A stretch of 64,000 nt of DNA, from positions 1 to 64,000 of the forward strand of contig JAZKBD010000039.1 of assembly GCA_040388785.1 (NCBI GenBank), read 5' to 3'. Of this stretch, positions 37,006 through 45,403 are shown piece by piece; position 1 is the stretch's first letter; every line of letters starts with the position of its first letter. The notes beneath the pieces were generated by a model. That model was not told the DNA's origin, made no database searches, and saw only the letters and a list, made by a program, of their open reading frames with translations. The stretch is from 66-474 sp040388785. GTDB taxonomy: Bacteria; Pseudomonadota; Gammaproteobacteria; Xanthomonadales; Rhodanobacteraceae. Made by a program: the position numbers and the translations under genes.

Positions 37006-38129
37006 CAACCCCACAGCGGCCGCGACAACTCCACCAGCACCCACGCCATCAACGCGCTGATGGGCAGCGTGAGGATCCACGACCACACCATGCGTTCGAC
37101 CACCGTCCAGCGCACCGCATTGAAGCGCTTGGCCGCGCCGACGCCCATGATCGCGGACGAAACAACGTGGGTGGTCGAAACCGGCAAACCGAACACGGAC
37201 GCCACGATGATCACGAACGCGGAACTGGTTTCCGCGGCGAATCCGTTGATCGGGTGCAGCTTGACCATCTTGTGACCGAGCGTCTTGATGATGCGCCAGC
37301 CACCGCCCGCGGTGCCGGCCGCCATCACCAGCGCGCACAGCACCTTCACCCACACCGGAATCGGGAAGTGTCCGCCGACATCAGACACGCGCAGGAAGTG
37401 CAGCCATGCCGGCAGGTGATCGAAATTGTGCGCGGCGGTGGCGCCGGCCAACGCCAGCGCGATGATGCCCATGGTTTTCTGCGCGTCGTTCATGCCGTGC
37501 GACACGCCCATCGCCGCGGCCGACACGAGTTGCGCCTTGCCGAAAAAGAAATTGACGAATGGCGTGCGCCCGAACCGGCGCAGGAATCCGGTGCGATTGG
37601 CGAACCACGCGAACAGCGCGAACAGCGCGCCCATCACCAGAATACCCAGCACGAAACCGGCGACCGGCGACACCACCATTGGCACCAGCACTTTCGGGAT
37701 CAACCCGCCGCCGCGCCACCAGTGGTTCGGATCCGTCGCCCAGATGATTGCGTGGAAGTTGCCATCGGCCGCCGCGAACGCGGCGCCGCACAGGCCGCCG
37801 ATCAGCGCGTGCGAGGACGAGGACGGCAAGCCCAGCCCCCACGTGATCAGGTTCCAGACCGTCGCGCCCAGCAGCGCGCAGATCAGCACTTCGCCGCCGA
37901 CCTGCAGCACGCCGGCATCGATCAGTCCCGTCGCAATCGTCACCGCGACCGCGGTGCCCCACAGCGCACCCAGGAGATTCGTCGTCGCCGCCAGCAGCAC
38001 CGCCTGCCCAGGCGTCATCACCTTGGTCGCGACGACGGTCGCGATGGAATTGGCGGTGTCGTGGAATCCGTTGATGTAGTTGAACACCAACGCGATCACG
38101 ATGACGGCGGTGAGGAGGCCGAGGCTCAT
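37005..38129 (-). CDS. pit: Low-affinity inorganic phosphate transporter (Pit)
   Basis: 374-residue polytopic membrane protein of the PiT family. Both signature repeats are visible: FNYINGFHDTANSIATVVAT near the N-terminus and GVSHGMNDAQKTMGIIAL in the second half, together with GLPSSSSHALIGG and GLPVSTTHVVSSAIMGVG. Imports phosphate-metal complexes with protons or sodium. The upstream DUF47 gene, separated by a palindromic repeat, is the usual Pit partner. The stop codon overlaps the nucleotidase start. Confidence 0.94.
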   Translation of the reverse strand: MSLGLLTAVIVIALVFNYINGFHDTANSIATVVATKVMTPGQAVLLAATTNLLGALWGTAVAVTIATGLIDAGVLQVGGEVLICALLGATVWNLITWGLGLPSSSSHALIGGLCGAAFAAADGNFHAIIWATDPNHWWRGGGLIPKVLVPMVVSPVAGFVLGILVMGALFALFAWFANRTGFLRRFGRTPFVNFFFGKAQLVSAAAMGVSHGMNDAQKTMGIIALALAGATAAHNFDHLPAWLHFLRVSDVGGHFPIPVWVKVLCALVMAAGTAGGGWRIIKTLGHKMVKLHPINGFAAETSSAFVIIVASVFGLPVSTTHVVSSAIMGVGAAKRFNAVRWTVVERMVWSWILTLPISALMAWVLVELSRPLWG

Positions 38130-38162
38130 TGCGGGACCGGGGAGAATCGTTTGTAGTTATTC

Positions 38163-38322
38163 GTCATTCCGGCGAAAGCCGGAATCCATTTTTTGCTCTT
38201 GAGAAAATCAAAATGGACTCCGGGTTCTGCTTCCCGGACCAAGCCCGTGAAGCAGCCCCGGAATGACGGCAAGTGCGTGAGGCACCAAGGTGAGCCGAGT
38301 CCCCAGTCCCGAATCCCGGCTC
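38163..38322. repeat. Palindromic repeat between DUF47 and pit genes
   Basis: GTCATTCCGGCGAAAGCCGG at the left and CCGGAATGAC ending at 38267 mark a GTCATTCC-family element. A second short inverted segment (GAGCCG ... CGGCTC) carrying AGTCCC and AATCCC words follows to about 38322. The 190-base insertion separates two genes that are normally adjacent. Confidence 0.8.
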
Positions 38323-38952
38323 TCATGAATTCTTCAACACGATCGAGTAAATGACGTTGCCCACGTCCCGGCAACGATCGATGGCTTTTTCCAGCAGCTC
38401 GAACAGATCCTTCGTCAGCATCGTGCGGATCGGATCGTCGCTGCTGAGATAGAGCGTGCGGTAAGGCTCCAGCAGCAGCCGGTCGGCTTCCGATTCGGTG
38501 GCCTGCAGCCGATCCTGCAGTTTGCGCATGCGGCCGATGTTCATGCCATTGCGCAGCTCGCTGACCATTTCCGCGACGCCGTCGGTCGCGGCCATCAGCA
38601 GCCCGGCGCGCGACGCGAAGTCGATGCCTTCGACGCGCTTGGCCACGATCACGTAGCGCTCGGCGAACTTCTCGATGGTCTTGGGGATGCGGTAAAGCGC
38701 GGACGACATCGCCTCGATGTCCTCGCGATCCAGCGCGGTGACGAAGGTGTTGACCAGCGCCTCGCTGATCTGCGCCGCCAGTTCCTTCTCGCGCCGGCGG
38801 GCGGCGCGGAAACCGTCCAGCAGCATCGGTTCGCCATGGGCTTCCAGCAGGGCCTGCAGCGCCTTGGCCCCGTCATGGGCGGCGCCGGCGCTGGATTCCA
38901 GCAGGGTGTAGAAACGGTCCCCTTTGCCGAACATGGTCTGCAGCGAAAACAT
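38323..38952 (-). CDS. DUF47 (PhoU-like) phosphate transport regulator
   Basis: 209 residues, all-helical, standard size. The opening MFSLQTMFGKGDRFYTLLE is diagnostic, and ERYVIVAKRVEGIDF and LEKAIDRCRDVGNVI are conserved metal-site regions. DUF47 proteins accompany Pit transporters and are thought to control them. I prefer ATG 38952 to ATG 38958 on family comparison. A degenerate copy of its start lies exactly 100 bases upstream. Confidence 0.9.
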   Translation of the reverse strand: MFSLQTMFGKGDRFYTLLESSAGAAHDGAKALQALLEAHGEPMLLDGFRAARRREKELAAQISEALVNTFVTALDREDIEAMSSALYRIPKTIEKFAERYVIVAKRVEGIDFASRAGLLMAATDGVAEMVSELRNGMNIGRMRKLQDRLQATESEADRLLLEPYRTLYLSSDDPIRTMLTKDLFELLEKAIDRCRDVGNVIYSIVLKNS

Positions 38953-39004
38953 TGGCATCCACCCGTGCGCGAAATAATGCAAATGGTACCGGGCACCGCG
39001 TCGG

Positions 39005-39052
39005 TCAAACGCGGTTCCCTTTGCCACGTACCATGCTCCGCAGCGAAAACAT
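39005..39052 (-). pseudogene. Truncated duplicate of DUF47 gene 5' end
   Basis: A 15-codon frame MFSLRSMVRGKGNRV followed by a stop mirrors MFSLQTMFGKGDRF of the intact gene, with a similar GGATGGAT-type leader before both ATGs. The two ATGs are exactly 100 bases apart, so this looks like an incomplete tandem duplication that has diverged. It could still act as a small leader frame. Confidence 0.7.
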
Positions 39053-39159
39053 GGCGATCCATCCGGTATTCGACCACGCATAGGTTACACGAGCGCGCCA
39101 CCGGTCCGAAGCATTTGCGCTTGCTAAACTCCCCCCATGACCCATCTTTTGCGGCCCCG

Positions 39160-40431
39160 ATGCTGACCGACCTCGGCCTGGTCCTGCTGCTGGCGCTGGG
39201 CAACGCATTTTTCGCGCTGGCCGAAATCGCGCTGATCGCGGCACGCAAAAGCCGGCTGCGCTACATGGCCCGCACCAGCACGCGTGCGCAGGTGGCGCTG
39301 CGGCTGGCGCAGCGGCCCGATCGTTTCCTGTCCACCGTGCAGGTGGGCATCACCATCATCACGCTGATCACCGGCGCCGCCACCGGTACCTCGATCAGCG
39401 ACACCATCCGCGCATGGCTCACCCGCATCGGCGCCCCGGTCGCCGAGCATGCGTCGCTGCTGATCGGGCTGGTGCTCGGCTTCGTCCTGGTCACCACCAT
39501 CAACATCACCGTCGGCGAACTGGTGCCCAAGCGCGCCGCGCTGGTCGCGCCGGAACGGATCGCGCAGATCGTCGCGTTTCCCATGCAGGTGATGTCATGG
39601 ATCATGGTGCCATTCGTGTGGTTCCTCGACATCATCACCAGCGGCGTGCTGCGGCTGCTGCGGCTGAACCGCGTCACGCGCGAGAAAGTGACCGAAGAGG
39701 AAATCCGCCTGTTGGTGGCCGAAGGCGCCGAACAGGGCGTGCTGGACCTCGACGAACGCAACATGGTCAACCGCGTGCTGCGGCTGGGCGATCGCGCGGT
39801 GGACAGCGTGATGACGCCGCGGCCGCGCATCGCATGGCTGGATGCGGCGGCACCGCTCGCCGAGAATCTGGCGGTGCTGCGGGCCACGCCCTACTCGCGC
39901 TATCCCGTCTATCGCGAAGGCGAGGAAGAAGTGCTGGGCGTATTGGAAGTGAAGCGCCTGCTGCAATCGCTGGCGCAGGACCCGGATGCCGCCAAACAGC
40001 CGCGCCTCGACCTGTTCCGCAAATTGACCAAGCCGTTGTTCGTGCCCGCCACCACGCGCGCGCTGGACCTGCTGGNNNNNNNNNNGGTCGGCCGCCCCGC
40101 GGGCAGCGGCAACGACGGCAACTCCGGCAACGCGTCCGCACAGCGCCGCGACGACGGCAGCTGGCTGGTATCAGGTTCGCTCGCCACCGACGATCTGCGC
40201 GAACTGCTGAAACTCGACGAACTGCCGAACGAAGAGGAAGGCGACTACTACACCCTCGCCGGCATGCTCATCGAAATGCTCGGGCATATTCCCGTCGAGG
40301 GTGAAAGCGCGACCTGGCACGGATTGAAGTTCGAGGTCGTCGATCTCGATGGGGCACGGATCGACAAGGTGTTGGTTTCGTCCATTGCGAAGGACGAGCA
40401 AGCCAGCGAAACGGATCTGGATGACGGTTAG
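39160..40431 (+). CDS. CNNM/CorC (HlyC/TlyC) family protein, gap inside
   Basis: Membrane protein of the hemolysin-C/CorC type. An N-terminal DUF21 domain of about 190 residues with three to four helices (GVLRLLRLNRVTREKVTEEE at its end) is followed by a CBS part (DSVMTPRPRIAWLD, YSRYPVYREGEEEVLGVLEV). At 40076-40085 the ten-N gap removes most of the second CBS motif (the usual VVDEYG segment); the C-terminal CorC_HlyC domain resumes with DDGSWLVSGSL and DYYTLAGMLIEMLGHIP. The true protein is likely about 50-60 residues longer than it appears. Putative divalent cation or efflux role. Confidence 0.82.
   Translation: MLTDLGLVLLLALGNAFFALAEIALIAARKSRLRYMARTSTRAQVALRLAQRPDRFLSTVQVGITIITLITGAATGTSISDTIRAWLTRIGAPVAEHASLLIGLVLGFVLVTTINITVGELVPKRAALVAPERIAQIVAFPMQVMSWIMVPFVWFLDIITSGVLRLLRLNRVTREKVTEEEIRLLVAEGAEQGVLDLDERNMVNRVLRLGDRAVDSVMTPRPRIAWLDAAAPLAENLAVLRATPYSRYPVYREGEEEVLGVLEVKRLLQSLAQDPDAAKQPRLDLFRKLTKPLFVPATTRALDLLXXXXVGRPAGSGNDGNSGNASAQRRDDGSWLVSGSLATDDLRELLKLDELPNEEEGDYYTLAGMLIEMLGHIPVEGESATWHGLKFEVVDLDGARIDKVLVSSIAKDEQASETDLDDG
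40076..40085. other. Assembly gap (10 N) in CorC-like gene
   Basis: Placeholder gap. The frame stays open across it only by chance; conserved second-CBS sequence expected here is missing, so the true gap is larger than ten bases. Confidence 0.99.
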
Positions 40432-40491
40432 CGCCGAGCGCTCCTTCGAAGTAACACGTTGTAAGCGTCGCAAAGTAGCGTTTCGTTTAGC

Positions 40492-42075
40492 CTATCGAGC
40501 TGGCAAATATGGCGTTAGCGCGGTTACGAGGGCCTCGTGCAATGTCTTAAACACGGCATCAGATCCAGATCCAAGTCCAATCTTCAAAAGCTCACAATAC
40601 CGCTCCTGTGTCAGTCCCAGGCTGCTCGCGGCGGGACCAAGCAGCGGCTTTCCGGGAAAGACCTTGAGAAAGTCCATCGGATTACTTGACTGATGCGTCG
40701 TAAAAACCAGCCGCTCTTCCTCATCCCAAATACTCGCGGGCGATGTAACTGGAAGGGTCATCGGGATTTGGGAAACTAGCGTATTCCGCACAGCGGTTCG
40801 ATCCGAATAATCGACTGGCGAGCTAAAAGCCCTTTCAAGCAACAACATAGATCTTGCTTTGAATCGCTCACAGATCAACTTGTTGATAAGCGAGTTTGTC
40901 ATCCTTCGCTTGAACTGCTCAAACAGACTTGCGTAAAGTCCATCGATCGCGTCTTGGCTATGTCCCGAGTGCACGGCAATCGCAGCGTACACGTCTTTCA
41001 GAACATAGAGGCTCTCGACTTCATGCACGGAAAGCACGTGAATCCCTGGCAGACCCGTTAGCGCTTCGTCCGGCCAATGGTCCCGATCGATGATGCCACA
41101 AGCCGTAAAACCACTAACCACGGAGCTCGTCTGAAAGGCGGCCGTACATCGCTTCACACTTTCACAGCCGCCCACCGGAATCAAAGCCGTCTCGCGCCCA
41201 TTGAACCACGCCCGAAGGAGTTCTTGGTCCAGACTTTTCTCCTCGCGACCCTCGCAAAAAATAAGCCTCGACGCATAAACCGAGAATGACGCAGCGCCTA
41301 ATATGGAAGCAACGTCATCTTGGGGCAATCGGGATCCCGAATCGATCAGTTCGGGGGGCTGGTTTGGACGCACCAATATGACCTTTGCATCTCGCCTGGA
41401 GAGAGCAAAATTCAAATCATGGGTCACATACACAAATCGCTTGGATGGGCATAGACTTTCGAGCGCATCCCAAAATCTAACCGCTAATCGTGAGTGGAAA
41501 TGCGTTTCCGGTTCGTCGACTACGATTAGTGAGTGATTAGTGTCAAATACACGCCCGGCAAGATAGAGGCCAGTTCGCTCACCGTCACTCATGTGCTTCG
41601 CGGTGTATGAAGCTGATGCCAAATAATCGTTGGTTACCGTGGCACTGAAGTCGCTGAACTTTATAGAACGGCCTGGAAAGACGATTCCCCACAGCTCTTT
41701 TGTACGCGTCAAAACGGTCTCATTTAGATTGCTCGGTTGAACTCCATTTCTTAGCTCGTCATACACCCGCATCGCTTCGACGGCGTGCGAACTCCACAAC
41801 TTTCCGAACAGTGCATCAACATCCGCCACCAGTTCCCAATAGTGGCTGCGCCGTTGGTTGGCTCGATTTTGTAGCTCATTTGTGGCTGTTTGCAGTGTCC
41901 AGTTCGGAATCTGATCCGGTATTGCGATGTTGCGTAACGCGGGAATGAACTCCGTATCACCGGCTTGCGCCATCTGCACTGCAAGCCGCGTCTTCCCAGA
42001 GCCGTTTGCGCCAAGCAGCACGACAGGACCCGAGCCACCAACCGGTTCGGATAAGTTCGGAATGTTTATTACCAT
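40492..42075 (-). CDS. OLD-like AAA ATPase with TOPRIM/DUF4435-type nuclease region
   Basis: 527 residues. ABC-type ATPase half: Walker A LGANGSGKT (about 21-29), a signature-like MSDGERTG, Walker B SLIVVDEPETHFHS and the switch VTHD. The C-terminal half begins with LIFCEGREEKSLDQELLRAW and has GIIDRDHWPDE, which look like the Glu and Asp positions of a TOPRIM fold. This order fits the OLD family or AAA-DUF4435 proteins, several of which protect against phages. Base composition is visibly lower in GC than the neighbours, with codons such as TTA, ATA and AAT common. ATG 42075 is preceded by GGGGA. No helicase or reverse transcriptase partner is adjacent. Confidence 0.75.
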   Translation of the reverse strand: MVINIPNLSEPVGGSGPVVLLGANGSGKTRLAVQMAQAGDTEFIPALRNIAIPDQIPNWTLQTATNELQNRANQRRSHYWELVADVDALFGKLWSSHAVEAMRVYDELRNGVQPSNLNETVLTRTKELWGIVFPGRSIKFSDFSATVTNDYLASASYTAKHMSDGERTGLYLAGRVFDTNHSLIVVDEPETHFHSRLAVRFWDALESLCPSKRFVYVTHDLNFALSRRDAKVILVRPNQPPELIDSGSRLPQDDVASILGAASFSVYASRLIFCEGREEKSLDQELLRAWFNGRETALIPVGGCESVKRCTAAFQTSSVVSGFTACGIIDRDHWPDEALTGLPGIHVLSVHEVESLYVLKDVYAAIAVHSGHSQDAIDGLYASLFEQFKRRMTNSLINKLICERFKARSMLLLERAFSSPVDYSDRTAVRNTLVSQIPMTLPVTSPASIWDEEERLVFTTHQSSNPMDFLKVFPGKPLLGPAASSLGLTQERYCELLKIGLGSGSDAVFKTLHEALVTALTPYLPAR

Positions 42076-42163
42076 TTTCAGAATCCCCAATAGCTTGCCT
42101 GACGATACTACGAACCCGTGTCACCGCTTTTGTGCGAAGAAAGGGATCAGGTTCAATTTTCTA

Positions 42164-42937
42164 TCACCCCTTCGACTCGCCAGCCAACTTCGCCATCCGC
42201 TCGGCATCCGCGAGCACGCCGTGCAGAATGCGCAGTTCACGCGCATCCGGCATCGCGCGGTGGAACAGACGCCGCAGGCGGAGCTCGATGGTCTCGGCGG
42301 AGCGGCCCTTGTGGAAGTCGATCGCGTGCAGGGTCGCGAACAGGTGCTCGAAGAAGCGTTCCATCTGTTCTGCGGAGGCGGACGGCGCGTCGTGATCGGG
42401 CGGTGATTCGGGAACGTTGCCCAGCATCGTCATGTGCAGTTCCCACGCCATCAACTGCACGGCCTGCGCAAGATTGAGCGACGAAAATTCCTCGACGCTG
42501 GGAATGCGGATCATCGCGTGGCACATCGACAATTCTTCGTTGTCGAGACCGGAGCGTTCGTTGCCGAACAGCAGCGCGATTTCATTGCCCTGCCGCAACA
42601 GCGGCGCGATTTCGCCCACCGCGGCGCGCGGGTCGAGTTCCGGCAGGTTCACGCCACGGCGGCGGGCGGACAGGCCGTACACGCGGGTGCAGTCGGCCAC
42701 CGCTTCCGGCACGCTGCCGACCACGGCCAGGTTCGCCAGCACGTCGTCCGCACCTGCGGCCATCGCGGTGACCTGCGGATCGGGATAGTGCTGCGGCGCC
42801 ACCAGCACCATGCGCCAGAAACCCATGGTGCGGATCGCGCGCGCGGCCGAACCGATGTTGCCGGGATGGGACGTGCGCGACAGCACGAAACGGATCGTTT
42901 GCGGCGCGGGCGGGATGGAGGCGGTGGATTGGTTCAT
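42164..42937 (-). CDS. trmJ: tRNA (cytidine/uridine-2'-O-)-methyltransferase TrmJ
   Basis: SPOUT methyltransferase of 257 residues that methylates position 32 of several tRNAs. N-terminal SHPGNIGSAARAIRTMGF and C-terminal knot segments ALLFGNERSGLDNEEL and IPSVEEFSSLNLAQAVQ are diagnostic. It is divergent from suhB, the same neighbour as in E. coli. Part of the intergenic space is taken by an inverted repeat. Confidence 0.94.
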   Translation of the reverse strand: MNQSTASIPPAPQTIRFVLSRTSHPGNIGSAARAIRTMGFWRMVLVAPQHYPDPQVTAMAAGADDVLANLAVVGSVPEAVADCTRVYGLSARRRGVNLPELDPRAAVGEIAPLLRQGNEIALLFGNERSGLDNEELSMCHAMIRIPSVEEFSSLNLAQAVQLMAWELHMTMLGNVPESPPDHDAPSASAEQMERFFEHLFATLHAIDFHKGRSAETIELRLRRLFHRAMPDARELRILHGVLADAERMAKLAGESKG

Positions 42938-42978
42938 CGTGCAAGGTTATCAGCATGATTTTGCCGTCGTGCCGTAAT

Positions 42979-43061
42979 GCCCCCCTCACCCCAGCGCTAC
43001 GCGCTCGGCCTGCGGCCGCCTCTCCCCCAATCGATGGAGCCAATTGGGGGAGAGGGAGACA
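42979..43061. repeat. CTCTCCCCC inverted repeat
   Basis: CTCTCCCCCAATCGATGGAG and the facing CAATTGGGGGAGAG (43020-43056) form a strong hairpin, preceded by CCCCCTCACCCC. Two more copies of this family are at 49330-49479. Located between divergent trmJ and suhB. Confidence 0.85.
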
Positions 43062-43089
43062 AGCGCGCGGCGCGTCCGAACCACGTCCC

Positions 43090-43098
43090 TGCTAAAAT
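43090..43098 (+). promoter_or_regulatory. Extended -10 promoter for suhB
   Basis: TGCTAAAAT, an extended -10 form, about 58 bases before the suhB start, placed just outside the repeat. No strong -35. Confidence 0.45.
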
Positions 43099-43104
43099 GA
43101 CCCG

Positions 43105-43131
43105 GCGCCGCCCCGTGCGGCGCGTTCTTTT
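43105..43131 (+). terminator. Terminator-like hairpin in suhB leader
   Basis: Perfect seven-base stem GCGCCGC / GCGGCGC with loop CCCGT followed by GTTCTTTTTC, between the putative promoter and the suhB start. Shape is that of an intrinsic terminator within a 5' leader, suggesting attenuation. Confidence 0.5.
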
Positions 43132-43155
43132 TCAAATCTCCGGAATTCCTTCGCC

Positions 43156-43962
43156 ATGGCCCGACCCATCGTCACCGTTGCGATCCGTGCCGCGCGCGCC
43201 GCGGGCAGCGTGATCCTGCGCTACATGAACCGCCTCGACAGCCTGGCCGTGATCGAAAAGCACCATCTCGATTTCGTATCGGAGGTCGATCGCCAGGCCG
43301 AGCGCGAGATCGTGCGCGAGCTGAAGCGCGCCTATCCGGACCACGCGATCCTGGGCGAGGAAACCGGCGCCTCCGGCAAGGCCGGCGCGCGCTTCACCTG
43401 GGCGGTCGATCCGCTGGACGGCACGCACAATTATTTGCGCGGCATTCCGCATTTCGGCGTCTCGCTTGCACTGCTGGATCGCGGCGAACCCGTGCACGCG
43501 GTGATCCTCGATCCGGTCCGCAACGAGATCTTCACCGCCAGCAAGGGCGATGGCGCGTTCCTCAACGACCGGCGCATCCGCGTTGCGAAGCGCGAGTCGC
43601 TGGATGGCGCGATGCTGTGCACGGGTTTCCCGTACCGCGAGCGCCGCCACCTCGATGCGCAGCTCGGCATGAGCCGCGAACTGCTGAAGCGTGCGGAAGA
43701 TTTTCGCCGCACCGGCTCGGCCGCGCTGGATCTCGCGTGGACTGCGTCCGGGCGTTTCGATGGCTATTTCGAAACGGGCCTGAAAATCTGGGACATGGCC
43801 GCGGGCTGCCTGCTGGTACGCGAGGCCGGTGGACGCTATGGCGATTTCATGGGCCGCGAGGGCTTGCCCGAATCCGGCAACATCGTCGCCGCCAACCATC
43901 TGCTCGCGGAGCAGATCGTCGAGACGATCGCGCCCATGCTGACTTCGGAGTTGAAACGGTGA
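43156..43962 (+). CDS. suhB: Inositol-1-monophosphatase family protein SuhB
   Basis: 268 residues. Metal-binding motifs are ILGEETGAS, WAVDPLDGTHNYLRG and the C-terminal GLKIWDMAAGCLLVREAGG. In E. coli, SuhB is also a Nus factor that supports rRNA antitermination and ribosome assembly. Start ATG 43156. The leader contains a terminator-like hairpin. A repeat follows the stop codon. Confidence 0.94.
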   Translation: MARPIVTVAIRAARAAGSVILRYMNRLDSLAVIEKHHLDFVSEVDRQAEREIVRELKRAYPDHAILGEETGASGKAGARFTWAVDPLDGTHNYLRGIPHFGVSLALLDRGEPVHAVILDPVRNEIFTASKGDGAFLNDRRIRVAKRESLDGAMLCTGFPYRERRHLDAQLGMSRELLKRAEDFRRTGSAALDLAWTASGRFDGYFETGLKIWDMAAGCLLVREAGGRYGDFMGREGLPESGNIVAANHLLAEQIVETIAPMLTSELKR

Positions 43963-43971
43963 CGCACGGAA

Positions 43972-44074
43972 CCCGGATTGATTCGCGACATCCCTGTCGC
44001 TCACCCTTCGGGCCGCCTTCGGCGTTCGCGTTTGCAGTCCTGCAAACGCAGTCGTTTCACTTCATCCGGGCTAC
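43972..44074. repeat. CCCGGAT-type intergenic palindrome
   Basis: CCCGGATT at the left and CATCCGGGCTAC at the right bound an element between suhB and the convergent transglycosylase. Similar arms occur at 53420-53510. Confidence 0.7.
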
Positions 44075-44079
44075 GCAGG

Positions 44080-45276
44080 TCAACTGCCGGCCTTGATCGT
44101 CGCCAGCGTGGGCGCGGCGTGCCCGGCCAGTGCGTCGAGGTAGCGCTGGTACAGCACCGCCACGCGCTTCACGTACACCTGCGTTTCGGCATACGGCGGC
44201 ACGCCGCCGTACTTCGTCACCGCGCCGGCGCCCGCGTTGTAGGCGGCCGCCGCCAGCTTCACGTCGCCGTGGAAATCGTGCAGCAGCAAGGCGAGATAGC
44301 GTGCGCCGCCCGAGATGTTCTGCGCCGGATCGAAGGCGTCGCCCACGCCCAGATCGAACGCGGTGCCAGGCATCAGTTGCATCAAGCCCTGCGCGCCCTT
44401 GTACGACAACGCGCGCGCGTTGAATCCGGATTCCGCGTGGATGATCGCGCGCAGCAGCGCAGCGTTCACGCCGCTCAGCTTCGCGGCCGAACGGATGTCA
44501 TCGCCATACGCGGCCAACTGCAGCGGCACGGTGTTCCAGTCGATCCTCGAATGCACGTTGCACGCATAGCATTCGACGATGTAGGTGAACAGCATCTTCG
44601 CGTTGCGGCCCTGCGCCAGGGAGGCGACGTTGGTGTACAGCACGGTGCCGTTCTTCTGCACCACGCGATACACCGCGCCGCGTTTCGGCGGCGTCGGTTT
44701 GTCGGCCTCGAGCTTCAGCGGAATCGGCGCAGTCGCCGAAGGCGCGGGCGCGCTGGCGGCGGGCGCGGGCCTGGGCCGTTCGGGCGCCAGATCGACGCCG
44801 AGCACGCGCGGCAGGATCCACGTGCCCAGCGTATCCAGCGCCACCACCGGGAACGGCTGCCACGCCCGTTTGTCGACCTGTGCCGTTGCCGGCACGGCAT
44901 TGTCCTCGCCCAGCGGCGTGATCTTCAGTATCGCGGGATTCGCCTTCACGGAACGCGGCGGCTGGCCGGGCAGCGTGGCGCCGCTGGGTTGGTTGTTCTT
45001 GTGCGTGGTGTGCTGGCTGGCTTCGACGCGATGCAGCGAAGCGGTGTGCCACTGGCCCAGCTTCACGCAATTGCGATAACCCGCGGTGCTGCTGACGTAG
45101 GCCAACTCGCCGCCCGCGCCGGTGCAGCGATAAAGCACGCTGGCGGCCGCCGGCCCGGCCCACGCGAAGGCCAGCAACAACGCGCACGCGAACACGATCC
45201 GCCAATGCGAATCGGAATCAGGGCGAGGCTCCCGGCGCCAGCCGCCGCGCGCCCCCGGGCGGGAAACGGCACTCAT
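44080..45276 (-). CDS. SLT-domain lytic transglycosylase
   Basis: 398 residues. N-terminal signal or anchor helix about 25-45 (IVFACALLLAFAWAG), a DUF4124-like stretch with VLYRCTGAGGELAYV and again VVQKNGTVLYTNVA, a proline-rich linker, then the SLT domain from about 260: LLRAIIHAESGFNARALS with catalytic Glu282, GLMQLMPGTAFDLGV, and AAAYNAGAGAVTKYGG. Cleaves peptidoglycan in the periplasm. I use ATG 45276. It is divergent from miaB. Confidence 0.9.
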   Translation of the reverse strand: MSAVSRPGARGGWRREPRPDSDSHWRIVFACALLLAFAWAGPAAASVLYRCTGAGGELAYVSSTAGYRNCVKLGQWHTASLHRVEASQHTTHKNNQPSGATLPGQPPRSVKANPAILKITPLGEDNAVPATAQVDKRAWQPFPVVALDTLGTWILPRVLGVDLAPERPRPAPAASAPAPSATAPIPLKLEADKPTPPKRGAVYRVVQKNGTVLYTNVASLAQGRNAKMLFTYIVECYACNVHSRIDWNTVPLQLAAYGDDIRSAAKLSGVNAALLRAIIHAESGFNARALSYKGAQGLMQLMPGTAFDLGVGDAFDPAQNISGGARYLALLLHDFHGDVKLAAAAYNAGAGAVTKYGGVPPYAETQVYVKRVAVLYQRYLDALAGHAAPTLATIKAGS

Positions 45277-45367
45277 GGGATCGCAGTGTGCCCCTGCGGG
45301 CGGTCCTTGCCAAGCCGCAGCGTTCACACTTCGGGGCCGGAAGTTCGGTCCGCGGCCGTTGCGAAGC

Positions 45368-45373
45368 TACAAT
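45368..45373 (+). promoter_or_regulatory. Possible -10 box for miaB
   Basis: TACAAT 31 bases before ATG 45404, in the divergent spacer. A -35 candidate TTCGGT is weak. Confidence 0.3.
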
Positions 45374-45403
45374 GCGGGTTTGATCGCGCGCTGCTTTCCT
45401 CCG

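Noticed and set aside
40492..42075. Part of a prophage or integrative element
   Set aside because: No integrase, phage structural genes or attachment repeats are found on either side; only a single gene is atypical.
40492..42075. Gabija (GajA) system
   Set aside because: No UvrD-like helicase gene is adjacent, so a two-gene Gabija or class 2 OLD system is not supported.
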